This document shows positions 1-9,375 of a stretch of DNA of 64,000 bases, one piece after another (the first letter of the stretch is position 1; every line of letters begins with the position of its first letter). Origin of the DNA: Neopusillimonas aromaticivorans (GTDB taxonomy: Bacteria; Pseudomonadota; Gammaproteobacteria; Burkholderiales; Burkholderiaceae_B); NCBI RefSeq assembly GCF_030344915.1, contig NZ_CP128233.1:2108001-2172000 (forward strand). The letters are read 5' to 3'. A program made the position numbers and the translations under genes. Below the pieces are notes generated by a model. That model searched no databases. It was not told the DNA's origin and worked only from the letters and a program-made list of their open reading frames with translations.

Positions 1-774
1 CTTGAGCAAGGGGTGCAAGAAGCCCAGGCGGCGTTTGAAGCTGCTCAGGCAGCGCGGCGCATTGCCCAGGATGATTTGAAACGCCATCAACAATTGCTGG
101 TGCACAACGCCGTCAGCCGGCAGGCCGCCGAGCAGGCCGAACTGATGGTACGCGAGGCGCAGGCCCGCGTCGGTGCCGCTCAGGCCCGGTTGAAGCAAGC
201 GCGCAATGCGTTGTCGTATGCCACGCTGGCGGCCCCGGCTGCGGGCGTGCTGATCGACATGACGGCCGAGGTGGGGCAAGTGGTTGCTGCCGGCCAACCG
301 GTGGCAGTGCTGGCCCATGAAGGTGCGCGTGAAGTGCAGGTTTACCTGCCCGAAGGGCGTGTGCCGCCGCCACAGGCGGTTTTGGACCCGTCTGGCCAGA
401 CGGTGCGTTTACCGTTGCGTGAAGCGGCCGGGGCTGTTGACACACAAAGTCGTACCTTGCGGGCACGTTACAGCATACCGGCCGACGCGCCCGAGCTGCA
501 GTTGGGCAGTGTGGTGCGTGTCAGTTTTCCCGACAGCGGCTCCGAGCCTCAGAACAGTTTCGTTGTGCCGGTCGGCGCCATCAGCGAACGTGGCCAAGGT
601 CCACACGTATGGCGCTTGCGTGACGACAAGGTTGAGCCGGTTACTGTGACTTTGCTGGGGATGGATGCTGAAACGGCACGTATTGCCGGGCCATTGCAGG
701 CGGGTGATGTGGTGGTCGCCCTTGGAACCCACCTGCTGCACGATGGCATGGCTGTTCGGGAACACCAGAAATGA
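1..774 (+). CDS. RND efflux periplasmic adaptor (MFP/HlyD family), 5'-truncated by window edge
   Basis: The open frame runs in from base 1, so the N-terminus (signal peptide, first hairpin half) lies outside the window. What is visible is a helical hairpin rich in Ala/Gln (residues about 1-65), then the lipoyl-like segment ATLAAPAAGVLIDMTAEVGQ, then beta-barrel and membrane-proximal domains ending near residue 257. This order is typical of membrane fusion proteins that link an inner-membrane RND pump to an outer-membrane channel. The stop codon overlaps the ATG of the RND pump (ATGA at 771-774), so the two are translationally coupled. The substrate cannot be told from sequence. Confidence 0.88.
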   Translation, partial: LEQGVQEAQAAFEAAQAARRIAQDDLKRHQQLLVHNAVSRQAAEQAELMVREAQARVGAAQARLKQARNALSYATLAAPAAGVLIDMTAEVGQVVAAGQPVAVLAHEGAREVQVYLPEGRVPPPQAVLDPSGQTVRLPLREAAGAVDTQSRTLRARYSIPADAPELQLGSVVRVSFPDSGSEPQNSFVVPVGAISERGQGPHVWRLRDDKVEPVTVTLLGMDAETARIAGPLQAGDVVVALGTHLLHDGMAVREHQK

Positions 775-3700
775 GCTTCCCGAACCTGTCGGCGCTGGCG
801 GTCAAAGAGCGGGCGCTAACGCTGTTTTTTCTGATTCTGGCTGTCATTGCCGGGATCTACGCGTTCATGGCGTTGGGTCGTGCGGAAGATCCGCCGTTTA
901 CGGTTCGGGCCTTGGTTGTTTCTGCGGCCTGGCCGGGCGCCACTCCGAACGAATTGCAGACACAAGTGGTTGATCGGCTCGAAAAGCGCCTGCAAGAGGT
1001 ACCCAATCTGTACAAGATCGAGTCCTCGATTCGCCCGGGCCAGGCCAACTTGCAGGTCGAGTTTCTTGATTACACCCCGAAAGAGCAGGTGCCTGATCTG
1101 TTTTATGAGGTCAGGAAGCGCATGCAGGAAGAAGCGGGCAGTTTGCCGCCTGGCGTAATCGGCCCGATGGTCAATGATGATTTTGCCGATGTGTATTTCA
1201 GTTTGATGGCGTTGACGGCACCGGGCTTGCCCATGCGCGAACTGACTCGCGATGCCGAGGCCATCCGTGACCGTATCCGGCACGTTCCGTGTGCGCAAGG
1301 CCCTGATTCTGGGTGAACGTCCCGAGCGGGTTTTCATTGATTTCGATCTGGCCCGGTTGAACAACCTGGGTGTATCGGCGTCCGACATTTTTCAGGCGAT
1401 AGAGTCTCATAACAGTCTGATGCCGGCTGGACGTCTGGAAACGCAGGGCCCCGGGGTCTACCTGCGTCTGGACAGCGACTTGTCAGATCTTGACCAACTG
1501 GCATCTGTGCCGTTGCGTATCGGTGATCGGTTGATTCAGCTGGCCGATGTGGCCACCGTAAGGCAGGGCTATGAAGACCCTCCCGGGTATCTGGTGCGGT
1601 CGCGTGGCGAAGATGCCTTGTTGATTGGCATCGTCATGGAAGAGGGAGTCAACGGTCTTGATCTGGGTGACCGACTGCAGGGGTTTATTGCGGCTGAGCG
1701 TGAGCGCCTGCCTTTGGGGATGTCGCTGGATATCCTTACCAATCAGGCTGAAGCCATTTCCGGGGCGGTCAATCTGTTCCAGGTCAAGTTTTTTGCGGCG
1801 ATTGCCGTGGTGGTGGCGGTCAGTATGCTGGCCATTGGTGTCAAAGCCGGTCTGATTGTCGGTATTGCCGTTCCATTGACACTGGGCATTACGTTCATGG
1901 TGATGCTGCTGATGAATATCAACCTGGATCGTGTGACCCTGGGGGCCTTGATTCTGGCGTTGGGCTTGCTGGTGGACGACGCCATCATTGCAGTGGAAAT
2001 GATGTTGGTCAAGATGGAGGCGGGCTGGGATCGGGTCCGGGCTGCAGCCCATGCCTGGAACGTGACGGCCGCACCCATGCTGTACGGTACGCTGGTGACG
2101 GTGGCAGGGTTTATTCCGGTCGGGTTCGCCATGTCTGCGGTGGGCGAATATACCGGTAACATTTTCTGGGTGCTGGGTATCGCCTTGGTCGTTTCCTGGC
2201 TGGTGGCCGTCGTTTTTGTGCCTTACCTGGGGTGAAGTTGTTGCCTGAGGTCGGACAGGGCGGTGGGCATGCGCATGATGCCTATCAAACTCCGGGTTAT
2301 GTCCGGTTGCGGGCGCTGATTACCTGGTGCGTGGTGCGTCGAAAAACGGTGGTGCTCGGTACGGTGGCCCTGCTGGTCGTTGCCATTGCCGGCATGGCGA
2401 CGGTCGTGCAGAAGCAGTTTTTCCGGCGTCCGATCGGCCCGAGGTTCTGGTCAGTGTCTATCTGCCTCAAGGCAGCAGTATCCGTGTTACCGATGACACC
2501 GTGCGCAAGGTCGAGGCCCTGCTTTCGTCAGATGACGATGTGCGCAGTCTCTCGGCGTATATCGGGGGCGGAGCGCCCCGGTTCTTTATTTCGGCCAGTC
2601 CTGAAATGCCTGATCCGGCGTTCGCCAAGCTGATTGCCGTGACGCATGATGCCAAAGCGCGTGACCGTGTGATTGCACGGTTGCAGCAGGCGATTGATGA
2701 TGGGGCTTTCCCCGAAGCCCGGGTCCGGGTCAAGGGGTTGTTGTATGGCCCACCCGTCATCTGGCCGGTGGCGTTTCGTCTGATCGGCCCGGACGCTGCC
2801 GTTCTGCGCGAGCTGGGGCATGCCGTACGCCAGGAAATGCAGAAGAGTCCGCATGTGCGCGATGCCCATCTTGAATGGGATGATCGCGCACCGGCATTGC
2901 ATCTGAACATGGACCCGGCACGCTTGCGCTTGCTGGGCCTGACCCCGCTGGAGGTGTCGCGCCAGCTGCAGTTCCTGCTTGAGGGGTGACGGTGACGCAG
3001 TTGCGTCAGGATATTCGCACGGTCAGTGTGGTGGCTCGCATCGACCGGCCCTGGGTGGGCAGTGATGATCCCGAGGTCTTGAACCGTCTTGAAATTGTGA
3101 CATCGCAAGGTCGGAAGATTCCGTTTGCGCAGCTGGGTTCGGTGGACACGCGATTCGAGGAGCCGTTGATCAAACGGTATAACCGCCAACGTGTCCTGAT
3201 GGTGCAGGCAGACATCCAGGGCGCCCAGCCCAACGATGTCAGCAACGCCTTGTGGGCAGCGCTGGCTTCAGTGCGCGATAGCCTTCCGCCGGGTTATGCC
3301 CTGCAAATGGCAGGCACCATTGAGGAATCAGGCAAGGGCGAGGCCTCCATCGCGAAACTGCAACCTCTTATGGTTGCGGCCATGCTGGTGTTCATCATGC
3401 TGCAAATGCGCTCGTTTTCAGGCACGTTCATGGTGATGGCCACAGCGCCGCTGGGCCTGATCGGGGCGGTTTTGGCCTTGCTGCTGTTTAATCAGCCGTT
3501 TGGTTTTGTGGCGTTGCTGGGGCTGACTGGTCTGGCGGGTATTCTGATGCGCAATACCCTGATCCTGACGCAGCAGGTTGCCGATAACTTCGAGGCAGGT
3601 ATGGCGGCCTTCGAGGGCGTCGTAGAGGCCGCCGTGCAGCGTGCCCGACCGGTAATTCTCACGGCGTTGGCGGCCGTATTTGCCTTTATCCCCCTGACCT

Positions 3701-3818
3701 TCGACACATTCTGGGGCCGCTGGCGTTTGTTCTGATCGGGGGTGTTGCGGTGGGCACGGCCATTACGCTGCTGTTCGTGCCGGCGTTGTACGGCTGGTGG
3801 TTCCGGATTCGTGCCTAG
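771..3818 (+). CDS. RND family efflux permease (AcrB/HAE1-like), five frameshifts
   Basis: Inner-membrane proton-driven efflux pump of about 1010 residues. The N-terminal helix begins MSFPNLSALAVKERALTLFF, followed by porter domain, the TM4 motif GLLVDDAIIAVEM with the proton-relay aspartates, the second half porter domain and the last helices. The reading frame breaks near 1287 (two bases short), 2229-2232 (GGGG), 2418-2422 (TTTTT), 2983-2986 (GGGG) and 3713-3716 (GGGG). Restoring one base (two at 1287) at each gives an uninterrupted family match ending with the TAG at 3816-3818. This is best read as sequencing error, not decay. It pairs with the adaptor just upstream. No outer-membrane channel gene is visible. 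It converges tail-to-tail with the MarR gene, the two stop codons overlapping. Confidence 0.85.
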
Positions 3819-4245
3819 ACCTTCTCCAGGTCGTTGTGAATCTGTATTAGTGCCTGCTTCAGCCAGGTGATTTGTTCGTCGGTGAAGCTTTGGGTGGCCA
3901 CCGATTCAAAGTGCGCCGCCAACGGCATCAGCTTTTCAACCAGTTCCTCGCCGGCCGGCGCCAGGGTGATGCTGACCATCCTGGCGTTATGCTCAGGTCG
4001 CACGCGCACGACCAGCCCTTTGCGCTGCATTGTCGTGATCAGACGCGACAGCGTTGATACCTCGACAGTGACCATGGCGCCAAGGTCGCCCAGGCTTTGA
4101 GCCCTTCCTGACGCAGGACCGCCATAACGCGGTACATCGGCAAGGTCAGGTCAAGTTCGGCCAGACGGACCGAAAACAGTTCGCCCATTTTTACCCCGAC
4201 GCGGTTGAGCAGATACGGAAAAGAGCTGGTGAATTTATAGGTCAT
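3815..4245 (-). CDS. MarR family transcriptional regulator, one frameshift
   Basis: Winged-helix MarR protein of about 143 residues: N-terminal dimerisation helix (YLLNRVGVKMGELFSVRLAE), recognition region around VTVEVSTLSRLITTMQRKGL, wing with RPEHNARMVSITLAPAG, C-terminal helices. One base is missing at 4080-4081 (a C run read as CC). Adding it joins two overlapping frames exactly inside the HTH. The gene is divergent from the TRAP transporter at 4659 across a 413-bp spacer that holds a perfect palindrome over a -35 element. A similar palindrome lies at the promoter of the hydroxylase operon at 7509, so this protein is the natural candidate repressor of the aromatic-acid genes. That role is inference. 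It could instead serve the RND pump, with which it converges. Confidence 0.85.
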
Positions 4246-4658
4246 GGGCAGGTCGGGGTTAGTTCATGGGTGAGGCTGGTACCGCGTTTCTGGTGAGCGG
4301 ATACGGCGGTTTTCGTTAGCTGGGCGCATCTTGGGTATATCGGACACATGACATGACATAGCCTGTTCATGATGTTACCCCTGCGAATGTTAGAACATTC
4401 TGCCGTATCTGGTGCAGCCCGAAAAATACACCATAGACACTTTCTATGGCAACTATTTACTAAACAACATTTGTATTGACAAATTTTGTGAATCATAAGA
4501 AAGTAGCGCCGTACGCGTAAAAAACCGGGTCAATCGGCCGACTGCGCGACATTTCATTAATTAAAGACGCGTGCGCCGCAGTTGGGCGTGGAAACGCCGC
4601 AAGTGCTGCACCGGCAGGTACGACGCGATTGACGTGTGGGCCTGCAACCGAGGAGACT
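4246..4658. promoter_or_regulatory. Divergent intergenic region between marR and dctP
   Basis: This 413-bp spacer holds no convincing gene. It is AT-rich between about 4370 and 4500 and contains the palindrome and -35-like hexamer described separately. An in-frame upstream extension of dctP exists (from 4629), but the Shine-Dalgarno sequence at 4651-4656 fixes the start at 4659. Confidence 0.5.
4469..4484. promoter_or_regulatory. Candidate operator: 16-bp palindrome over a TTGACA -35 element
   Basis: ATTTGT-ATTG-ACAAAT is a perfect inverted repeat with 6-bp arms and a 4-bp spacer. It overlaps the sequence TTGACA at 4476-4481, which reads as a -35 element toward dctP. A closely related site lies at 7517-7532. 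MarR proteins bind short palindromes of this size, so this is a plausible repressor site. No good -10 hexamer was found at ideal spacing. Confidence 0.5.
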
Positions 4659-5666
4659 ATGTTGGACTGGAAAAAGAAAATCGTATCGGCCGCACTGGCC
4701 GTAGGCTTGGGTTTGTCTGGCTTTGCTGCCCAGGCGTTTACCCTGAAAGTATCGTCACCCACCAACAACGATTCCATTTTGAAGTGGATGGAAACCTTCA
4801 AGGAAGGCGTTGAAAGCGGTTCGCAGGGCAAGATCAATGTCGAGCTGTATCCCGCCAATCAGCTGGGCCAGATTCCGGCCACGGTTGAGGGTGTGGTGTT
4901 TGGCACGATCGAGGTTACAGCTCCCGCGTCAGGGTTCTTTGTCAAACTTGATCCGCGCTTTGAGGTCTTTGACGTTCCGGGCCTGTTCAAGAGTTTCGAA
5001 AATGCCCAGCAGGTATTGTCGGACCCGCAGATTCTCGAACGCATCAGCAAATATGGCAACGACAAGGGTGTCACAACCATTGCGGCCTTCCCGCATGGCC
5101 CTCTGGCGTTGCTGACGCTTGACGGCGTACGTCAGGTGTCAGACCTGAAGGGCAAGAAAATTCGTGTTGCCGGACCTTCGCCGCTGTACGTTGCCCCTTA
5201 CAAGAAGATGGAAGCCGCCCCGGTTTCAATGGCACTGGGCGAGGTTTTGCCCGCCATGCAAACCCGTACGGTTGACGGTTTGCTGGCCGGCGTGCCGGTG
5301 TACACCACGGGCAAGTTCTATGACGTCGCCAAACCCATGACCATCCTGCCGCAAAGCTACCTGATCGTTACGGCGGTGGCCAGCAATGCGTTCCTGGACA
5401 AGATCGGCCCTGATCTGGCCAAAGTGGTGCGCGAGGCGGCTGTGAAGGCACTGCCTGTCACCAACGAATGGAACCGTACGGCTGTTAATAAAGCGTTTGA
5501 TATCTGGAAGCAGAATGGCGGTGAGGTGATCGAACTGCCCGCGCCAGAGCAGACCGCCTATCTCGATGCCGTCAACGCGGTCATGCCCGAGGTGACGAAA
5601 GCCAACCCGGCCCTGCGTCCTGAGCTGGAAGCGTTCAAGGCGGCACAGTGGCGCGTCGGCAAGTAG
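4659..5666 (+). CDS. dctP: TRAP transporter solute-binding subunit (DctP family)
   Basis: Periplasmic substrate-binding protein of a tripartite ATP-independent transporter, 335 residues. A Sec signal peptide (KKK, then a hydrophobic stretch ending GFAAQA) precedes the mature start FTLKVSS. The family features GKKIRVAGP (the loop whose Arg grips the substrate carboxylate) and LGEVLPAMQTRTVDGL are present. The start is set by AGGAGA at 4651-4656. It is followed by the small and large membrane subunits in the order P-Q-M. Since gamma-resorcylate decarboxylase genes follow directly, an aromatic carboxylate such as 2,6-dihydroxybenzoate is the likely ligand. That is inferred from context only. Confidence 0.9.
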   Translation: MLDWKKKIVSAALAVGLGLSGFAAQAFTLKVSSPTNNDSILKWMETFKEGVESGSQGKINVELYPANQLGQIPATVEGVVFGTIEVTAPASGFFVKLDPRFEVFDVPGLFKSFENAQQVLSDPQILERISKYGNDKGVTTIAAFPHGPLALLTLDGVRQVSDLKGKKIRVAGPSPLYVAPYKKMEAAPVSMALGEVLPAMQTRTVDGLLAGVPVYTTGKFYDVAKPMTILPQSYLIVTAVASNAFLDKIGPDLAKVVREAAVKALPVTNEWNRTAVNKAFDIWKQNGGEVIELPAPEQTAYLDAVNAVMPEVTKANPALRPELEAFKAAQWRVGK

Positions 5667-5706
5667 TGGTCGGCTGACACCTTACGCTAATCGATCCCGC
5701 GATTCC

Positions 5707-5731
5707 GGGTGCGCTGCGGCGCACCCTTTTT
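5707..5731 (+). terminator. Hairpin plus T5 between dctP and dctQ
   Basis: GGGTGCGC (5707-5714), loop TGCG, GCGCACCC (5719-5726), then TTTTT (5727-5731). This is a compact intrinsic-terminator shape only 17 bp upstream of the dctQ start. It probably acts as a partial terminator or mRNA stabiliser that lets the binding protein be made in excess over the membrane subunits, a common arrangement in solute-binding-protein transport operons. Confidence 0.65.
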
Positions 5732-5747
5732 GCCCAGAGAGTTTCTT

Positions 5748-6229
5748 ATGTTGTCAATGATTGCCCGTGTCAGCGGTGCCATCCAGGCGGCGCTCGCCTT
5801 TGTTTTGATGGCGATGGTTCTGCTGTGTTGCGCCAATATTGTTCTTCGTTATTTTTTGATATTAGTTACCTGGCCGCTGATGAGTTGCTGGTTTTCGGTA
5901 TGGTGGCCATTGCATTTTTGGGCGCAATCAGCATCAGCGCAGAGCGTCAGCATCTGCGGATGGATGTGCTGGTGCATTCCGCCCCTCCTGCTGTCAAGCG
6001 GTTGCTGGGTATTCTCGAATCGCTGGTTACCGTCGGGGCCGCTGGCTTCATGACGTGGGCGTCTGCGGGTTTTGTTCAGCGTGTTTATGCGATGGATCAG
6101 CGCAGCAGCATGGCTGACCTGCCGATGTGGTTGCCGCATGGCACGGTGATGGTTTGCTTTGGTGCCATTACCTTGATTGCGCTATTGCGTATTCCACAAT
6201 TGCTCAAGACTGAAGGAGAGCTTTCATGA
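5748..6229 (+). CDS. dctQ: TRAP transporter small permease subunit (DctQ family), one frameshift
   Basis: Four-helix membrane subunit of about 160 residues: helix 1 (IQAALAFVLMAMVLLCCANI), helix 2 (LLVFGMVAIAFLGAISIS), the loop with ERQHLRMDVLV typical of DctQ, and two further helices. The T run at 5852-5857 has six T where seven are needed. Restoring it joins the N-terminal frame (...NIVLRYF) to FDISYLAADELL. The stop overlaps the dctM start (ATGA at 6226-6229). It works with DctM and DctP to import the bound solute using an ion gradient. Confidence 0.87.
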
Positions 6230-7500
6230 GCTGGACGTTAGGCGCTTTGCCCGTATTGCTGTTGTTGATGGGGTTTCCGATTTTCATTGTGTTGCTGACG
6301 GCAGCGACGGTGACCCTGGTTCTTTACATGAGCGTACCGATGGTCGCGTTACAGCAGACCATGTTTGCTTCAGTAAATGCGTATGCGTTGCTTGCGCTGC
6401 CGCTTTTCATTTTCGCGGGCGAGATCATGGATCGGGGCAGCATTGCCGATCGTCTGGTCAATCTGGTGCGGGCCTCGATTGGCCGGGTGCCCGGGAAGAT
6501 TCCACTGACTGCGGTGGGTGCGGGGGCGGTTTTTGGCGCGATCAGCGGGGTGGGTGCGGCGTCGGTGGCCACCGTCGGCAAGGTCATGCACCCTTCCTTG
6601 AAAAACGCCGGCTATAGCGACGGGTTTTCGTCGGGTTTGCTGGTTTCTGTAGGTGCTGTCGGTGTGATTTTGCCGCCGTCGGTACCGATGATTATTTACG
6701 CGGCTGCCGCTGACCAGTCGATTCCTCGCCTGTACGCCGCGGGTATTGGACCAGGTCTGTTAATTGTCGCCATTCTGGCGCTGTATTGCATTTGGGTAGG
6801 GCGTAAACATCCTGGTGATGATTCCAGCCCGCTGCGCCTGAGCGTGTTATGGAGTGCGTTGAAGCGCGGAGTCTGGGCAATGGGCGTACCGGTTGTCATT
6901 ATCGGTGGTATTTACGGTGGTGTGTTTTCGCCGACGGAAGCTGCCGCAGTGGCGTGTTTGTACGCCGCCTTGGCAACAGTCGTATGCATGCGGGTGCTGC
7001 CTCTTCGTGGTTTGCTTGACGCGGCCATCAGTACCGTCCGTTTTAGTGCACAAATTCTGGTCATTGTGGCGTGCGCTGGCGTATTTTCGTGGATGATCAC
7101 GGTCAACCAGATCCCGGCTCAGTTGGTGAGCTGGATCACGGCGGCCGAGTTCAGCAGCTGGCAATTGCTTTTTGGCATCAATATCCTGCTGCTCCTGATC
7201 GGCTGCGTGCTGGACCCGTTGTCGGCCATCTTGCTGCTGACCCCGTTGCTGGTGCCCGTGATTACCGCTGCCGGTGTCGATCCGATTCACTTCGGCATGA
7301 TCCTGACGTTCAACCTGGCGATTGGTTTGTTCACCCTGCCCTTCGGCATCAACATCTTTGTGATGCAGTCCCTGTTCAGAATCCCGTTGCCGGTTATTTA
7401 CCGGGGGCTTATGCCTTTCCTGTATCTATACCTTTTTGCACTGATTCTGGTGACGTACGTTCCGGCGATTTCTCAATTTGGTGTTGATTTGCTGATGTAA
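6226..7500 (+). CDS. dctM: TRAP transporter large permease subunit (DctM family)
   Basis: Intact 424-residue inner-membrane protein with about 12 hydrophobic segments. It is the ion-coupled transport subunit that receives substrate from DctP. The glycine/alanine-rich re-entrant region (VGAGAVFGAISGVGAASVAT) and the repeat VGVILPPSVPMIIYAA are hallmarks of DctM. It overlaps dctQ by four bases and ends 77 bp before the reductase gene, which has its own promoter. Confidence 0.92.
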   Translation: MSWTLGALPVLLLLMGFPIFIVLLTAATVTLVLYMSVPMVALQQTMFASVNAYALLALPLFIFAGEIMDRGSIADRLVNLVRASIGRVPGKIPLTAVGAGAVFGAISGVGAASVATVGKVMHPSLKNAGYSDGFSSGLLVSVGAVGVILPPSVPMIIYAAAADQSIPRLYAAGIGPGLLIVAILALYCIWVGRKHPGDDSSPLRLSVLWSALKRGVWAMGVPVVIIGGIYGGVFSPTEAAAVACLYAALATVVCMRVLPLRGLLDAAISTVRFSAQILVIVACAGVFSWMITVNQIPAQLVSWITAAEFSSWQLLFGINILLLLIGCVLDPLSAILLLTPLLVPVITAAGVDPIHFGMILTFNLAIGLFTLPFGINIFVMQSLFRIPLPVIYRGLMPFLYLYLFALILVTYVPAISQFGVDLLM

Positions 7501-7508
7501 ATATTGCG

Positions 7509-7538
7509 TTGACAACATTTGCATTTGCAATTTAATAT
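7509..7538 (+). promoter_or_regulatory. Sigma-70 promoter with embedded palindrome upstream of graD-like gene
   Basis: TTGACA at 7509-7514 and TAATAT at 7533-7538 with an 18-bp spacer make a near-consensus promoter about 40 bp upstream of the reductase ATG. Inside the spacer, ATTTGC-ATTT-GCAATT (7517-7532) is an imperfect palindrome with the same arm length and 4-bp spacing as the site at 4469-4484. The preceding bases ACAAC are shared too. A repressor bound here would block RNA polymerase. Confidence 0.65.
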
Positions 7539-7577
7539 TGGCAAAACAATAAATCCATGCCTGTAAAAGGAGACAGC

Positions 7578-8090
7578 ATGAACGCACCCTTTGCGTCACC
7601 AGAGGTTGTCAGCGCGAACTTTCGTTCCCTGATGCGCCAGTTCCCGGCAACCGTTACCGTGATTACCGGCCGCCACGATGGTGTGGATCACGGCATGACG
7701 GCAACGGCCGTGACCTCGGTTTGCATGGACCCGCCAGCACTGCTGGTTTGTCTGAACAACCGTACGTATCTGCACGACATGCTGTCGCGTCAGCCCGAGT
7801 TTGCCGTCAACGTGCTGGCCAGTACCCAAGGCGGCATTTCGGATGCATTCAGCGGCAAAGCCACCCCCGAAGAGCGTTTTTCCCATGGGGAGTGGACACG
7901 CCATGAGTCGTCTGGACTGATGACCCTTCAAACCGCCCATGCTCGTGCAATTTGTCAACGCATTGCTGCGGTTCCTTACGGCACGCATACCTTGTTTATC
8001 GGGCGCGTTCTTGATGCCTTTACGGCAGAAACGACGCGTCCTTTGCTGTACGAGAACGCGCAGTACTGCAGCACAGCCCCCGCAGTCTGA
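7578..8090 (+). CDS. graD: Flavin reductase component (resorcinol hydroxylase reductase, GraD-like)
   Basis: Flavin reductase of the HpaC/DIM6-NTAB family, 170 residues. It uses NAD(P)H to supply reduced flavin to a partner oxygenase. Family features are the N-terminal FRSLMRQFPATVTVITG, the flavin-binding TATAVTSVCMDPPALLVCLN, and LHDMLSRQPEFAVNVLA. The start at 7578 is preferred over 7557 because AAAAGGAGA lies 5-8 bases before it. The neighbours are the hydroxylase and gamma-resorcylate decarboxylase, in the same reductase-oxygenase-decarboxylase order known for graDAF of Rhizobium sp. MTP-10005. The symbol rests on that order, not on unique residues. Confidence 0.8.
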   Translation: MNAPFASPEVVSANFRSLMRQFPATVTVITGRHDGVDHGMTATAVTSVCMDPPALLVCLNNRTYLHDMLSRQPEFAVNVLASTQGGISDAFSGKATPEERFSHGEWTRHESSGLMTLQTAHARAICQRIAAVPYGTHTLFIGRVLDAFTAETTRPLLYENAQYCSTAPAV

Positions 8091-8123
8091 ACGTCTAGCC
8101 AATAAAACCAACAGGAGACCATC

Positions 8124-9343
8124 ATGATGATTGACACGAACGTCGAAGCACTGGAACGCAAATCAGACGAACAGACCACCCTGAAACAGCGCGTTGCCGG
8201 TCTGGCCGTGCAGTTCAGGAACAATGCACTGAGCACCGAGCGCGCACGCCGGGTGCCGGCAGCACATATTCAGGCCTTGCGTGAAGTGGGCTACTTCGAC
8301 ATCGTCAAGCCCGCACGGTTTGGTGGCAAGCCCGGAAATTTTGTGGATCTGGTCGATGCGAATATCGATGTGGCCGCCGCTTGTGCCGCCACGGGCTGGG
8401 TTGCCGGTTTGTTGTCGGCCCACCAATGGTTGCTGGCCATGTTCCCCGAGCAAGCTCAAATGGATGTCTGGGGTGAAAACCCTGACGCGCTGCTCTGCGG
8501 GTCGTATGCACCGGTCAATATGGCCACCCGGGTCGACGGCGGTTATGCCCTGAGCGGAAGCTGGAGTTTCGCCAGTGGCTGTGAAAACGCCGACTGGTCG
8601 TTGTGTGCGGCCGTTCTGCCCGGTAGCGATGGCCAAAAGCCGGTGCCGGCCTTTTTGCTGGTGCCCGCGACACAATACACGATTGAAGACACCTGGGATG
8701 TTGTCGGGTTGGCCGGTACCGGGTCAAAGACACTGATTCTCGATAACGTTGTGGTTCCGGCCCATCGTGTCCTGACATTCCCGCAAGCGGTTACCGGAAA
8801 AACACCCGGCGCCCAACTGTATAAAGACCAGGCGTTGTTCAATATGCCTCTGCTCACCGGCATCCCCTCATGTCTGGCTGGCGCGGGTGTCGGCGCGGCC
8901 AAGGGGCGCTGGAAGGTTACATCGAGTCGGTCAGCCATCGGGTCACTCGTGGCGCCGTAGCCGGTGGCAACAACCGCATGGCCGAATTTGCCACCATTCA
9001 GTTGCGTGTGGCCGAAGCCGCTGCCAGCGTTGATGCGGCCCGTGAAATCTTGTTGCGTGATGTCACCCGGGCGCAGGCACTGGCCGCCCAGGCCGAGCCG
9101 TTCCCGGTCGAAGATCGCTTGTTAAGCCGGCGCGGCCAATCGTTTGCAGTCAGCCTGGCCTTGCGTGCCGTCGAGGCCCTGAACGCCTCAACCGGTGGTC
9201 TGGGCCTTAACATGGACAACCCGGTTCAGCGTGCATGGCGTGACGCCAACGCGGTTGGCCGTCATATCAGCATGAATTGGGACGCTGTCGGCACCATGGT
9301 CGGACAGCACATGCTGGGTCTGGAGCCGAAAGGCCAGTATTGA
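8124..9343 (+). CDS. graA: Flavin-dependent aromatic hydroxylase, acyl-CoA dehydrogenase fold (GraA-like), one frameshift
   Basis: About 406-residue group D flavin monooxygenase with the acyl-CoA dehydrogenase fold (HpaB/HsaA/C2-hydroxylase type). N-terminal helical domain (VPAAHIQALREVGYFDIVKP), middle beta domain (YALSGSWSFASGCENADW, DTWDVVGLAGTGSKTLILD), C-terminal four-helix domain. One G is missing from GGGG at 8903-8906. Adding it joins GAGVGAAKG to ALEGYIESVSHRV. Expected to use reduced flavin from the preceding reductase to ortho/para-hydroxylate a phenol. By context this is resorcinol to hydroxyquinol. AGGAGA at 8113-8118 supports the start. Confidence 0.82.
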
Positions 9344-9375
9344 ATTTTCATAATCACAACAATCAAGGAGCACTT

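Noticed and set aside
816..1388. Long minus-strand frame opposite the first RND pump
   Set aside because: Shadow of the pump: runs across its coding sequence, has no ribosome site and reads as low-complexity His/Gln/Arg text.
771..3818. Calling the RND pump and other split genes pseudogenes
   Set aside because: The breaks are one- or two-base homopolymer losses, occur equally in essential genes and leave perfect family matches on both sides.
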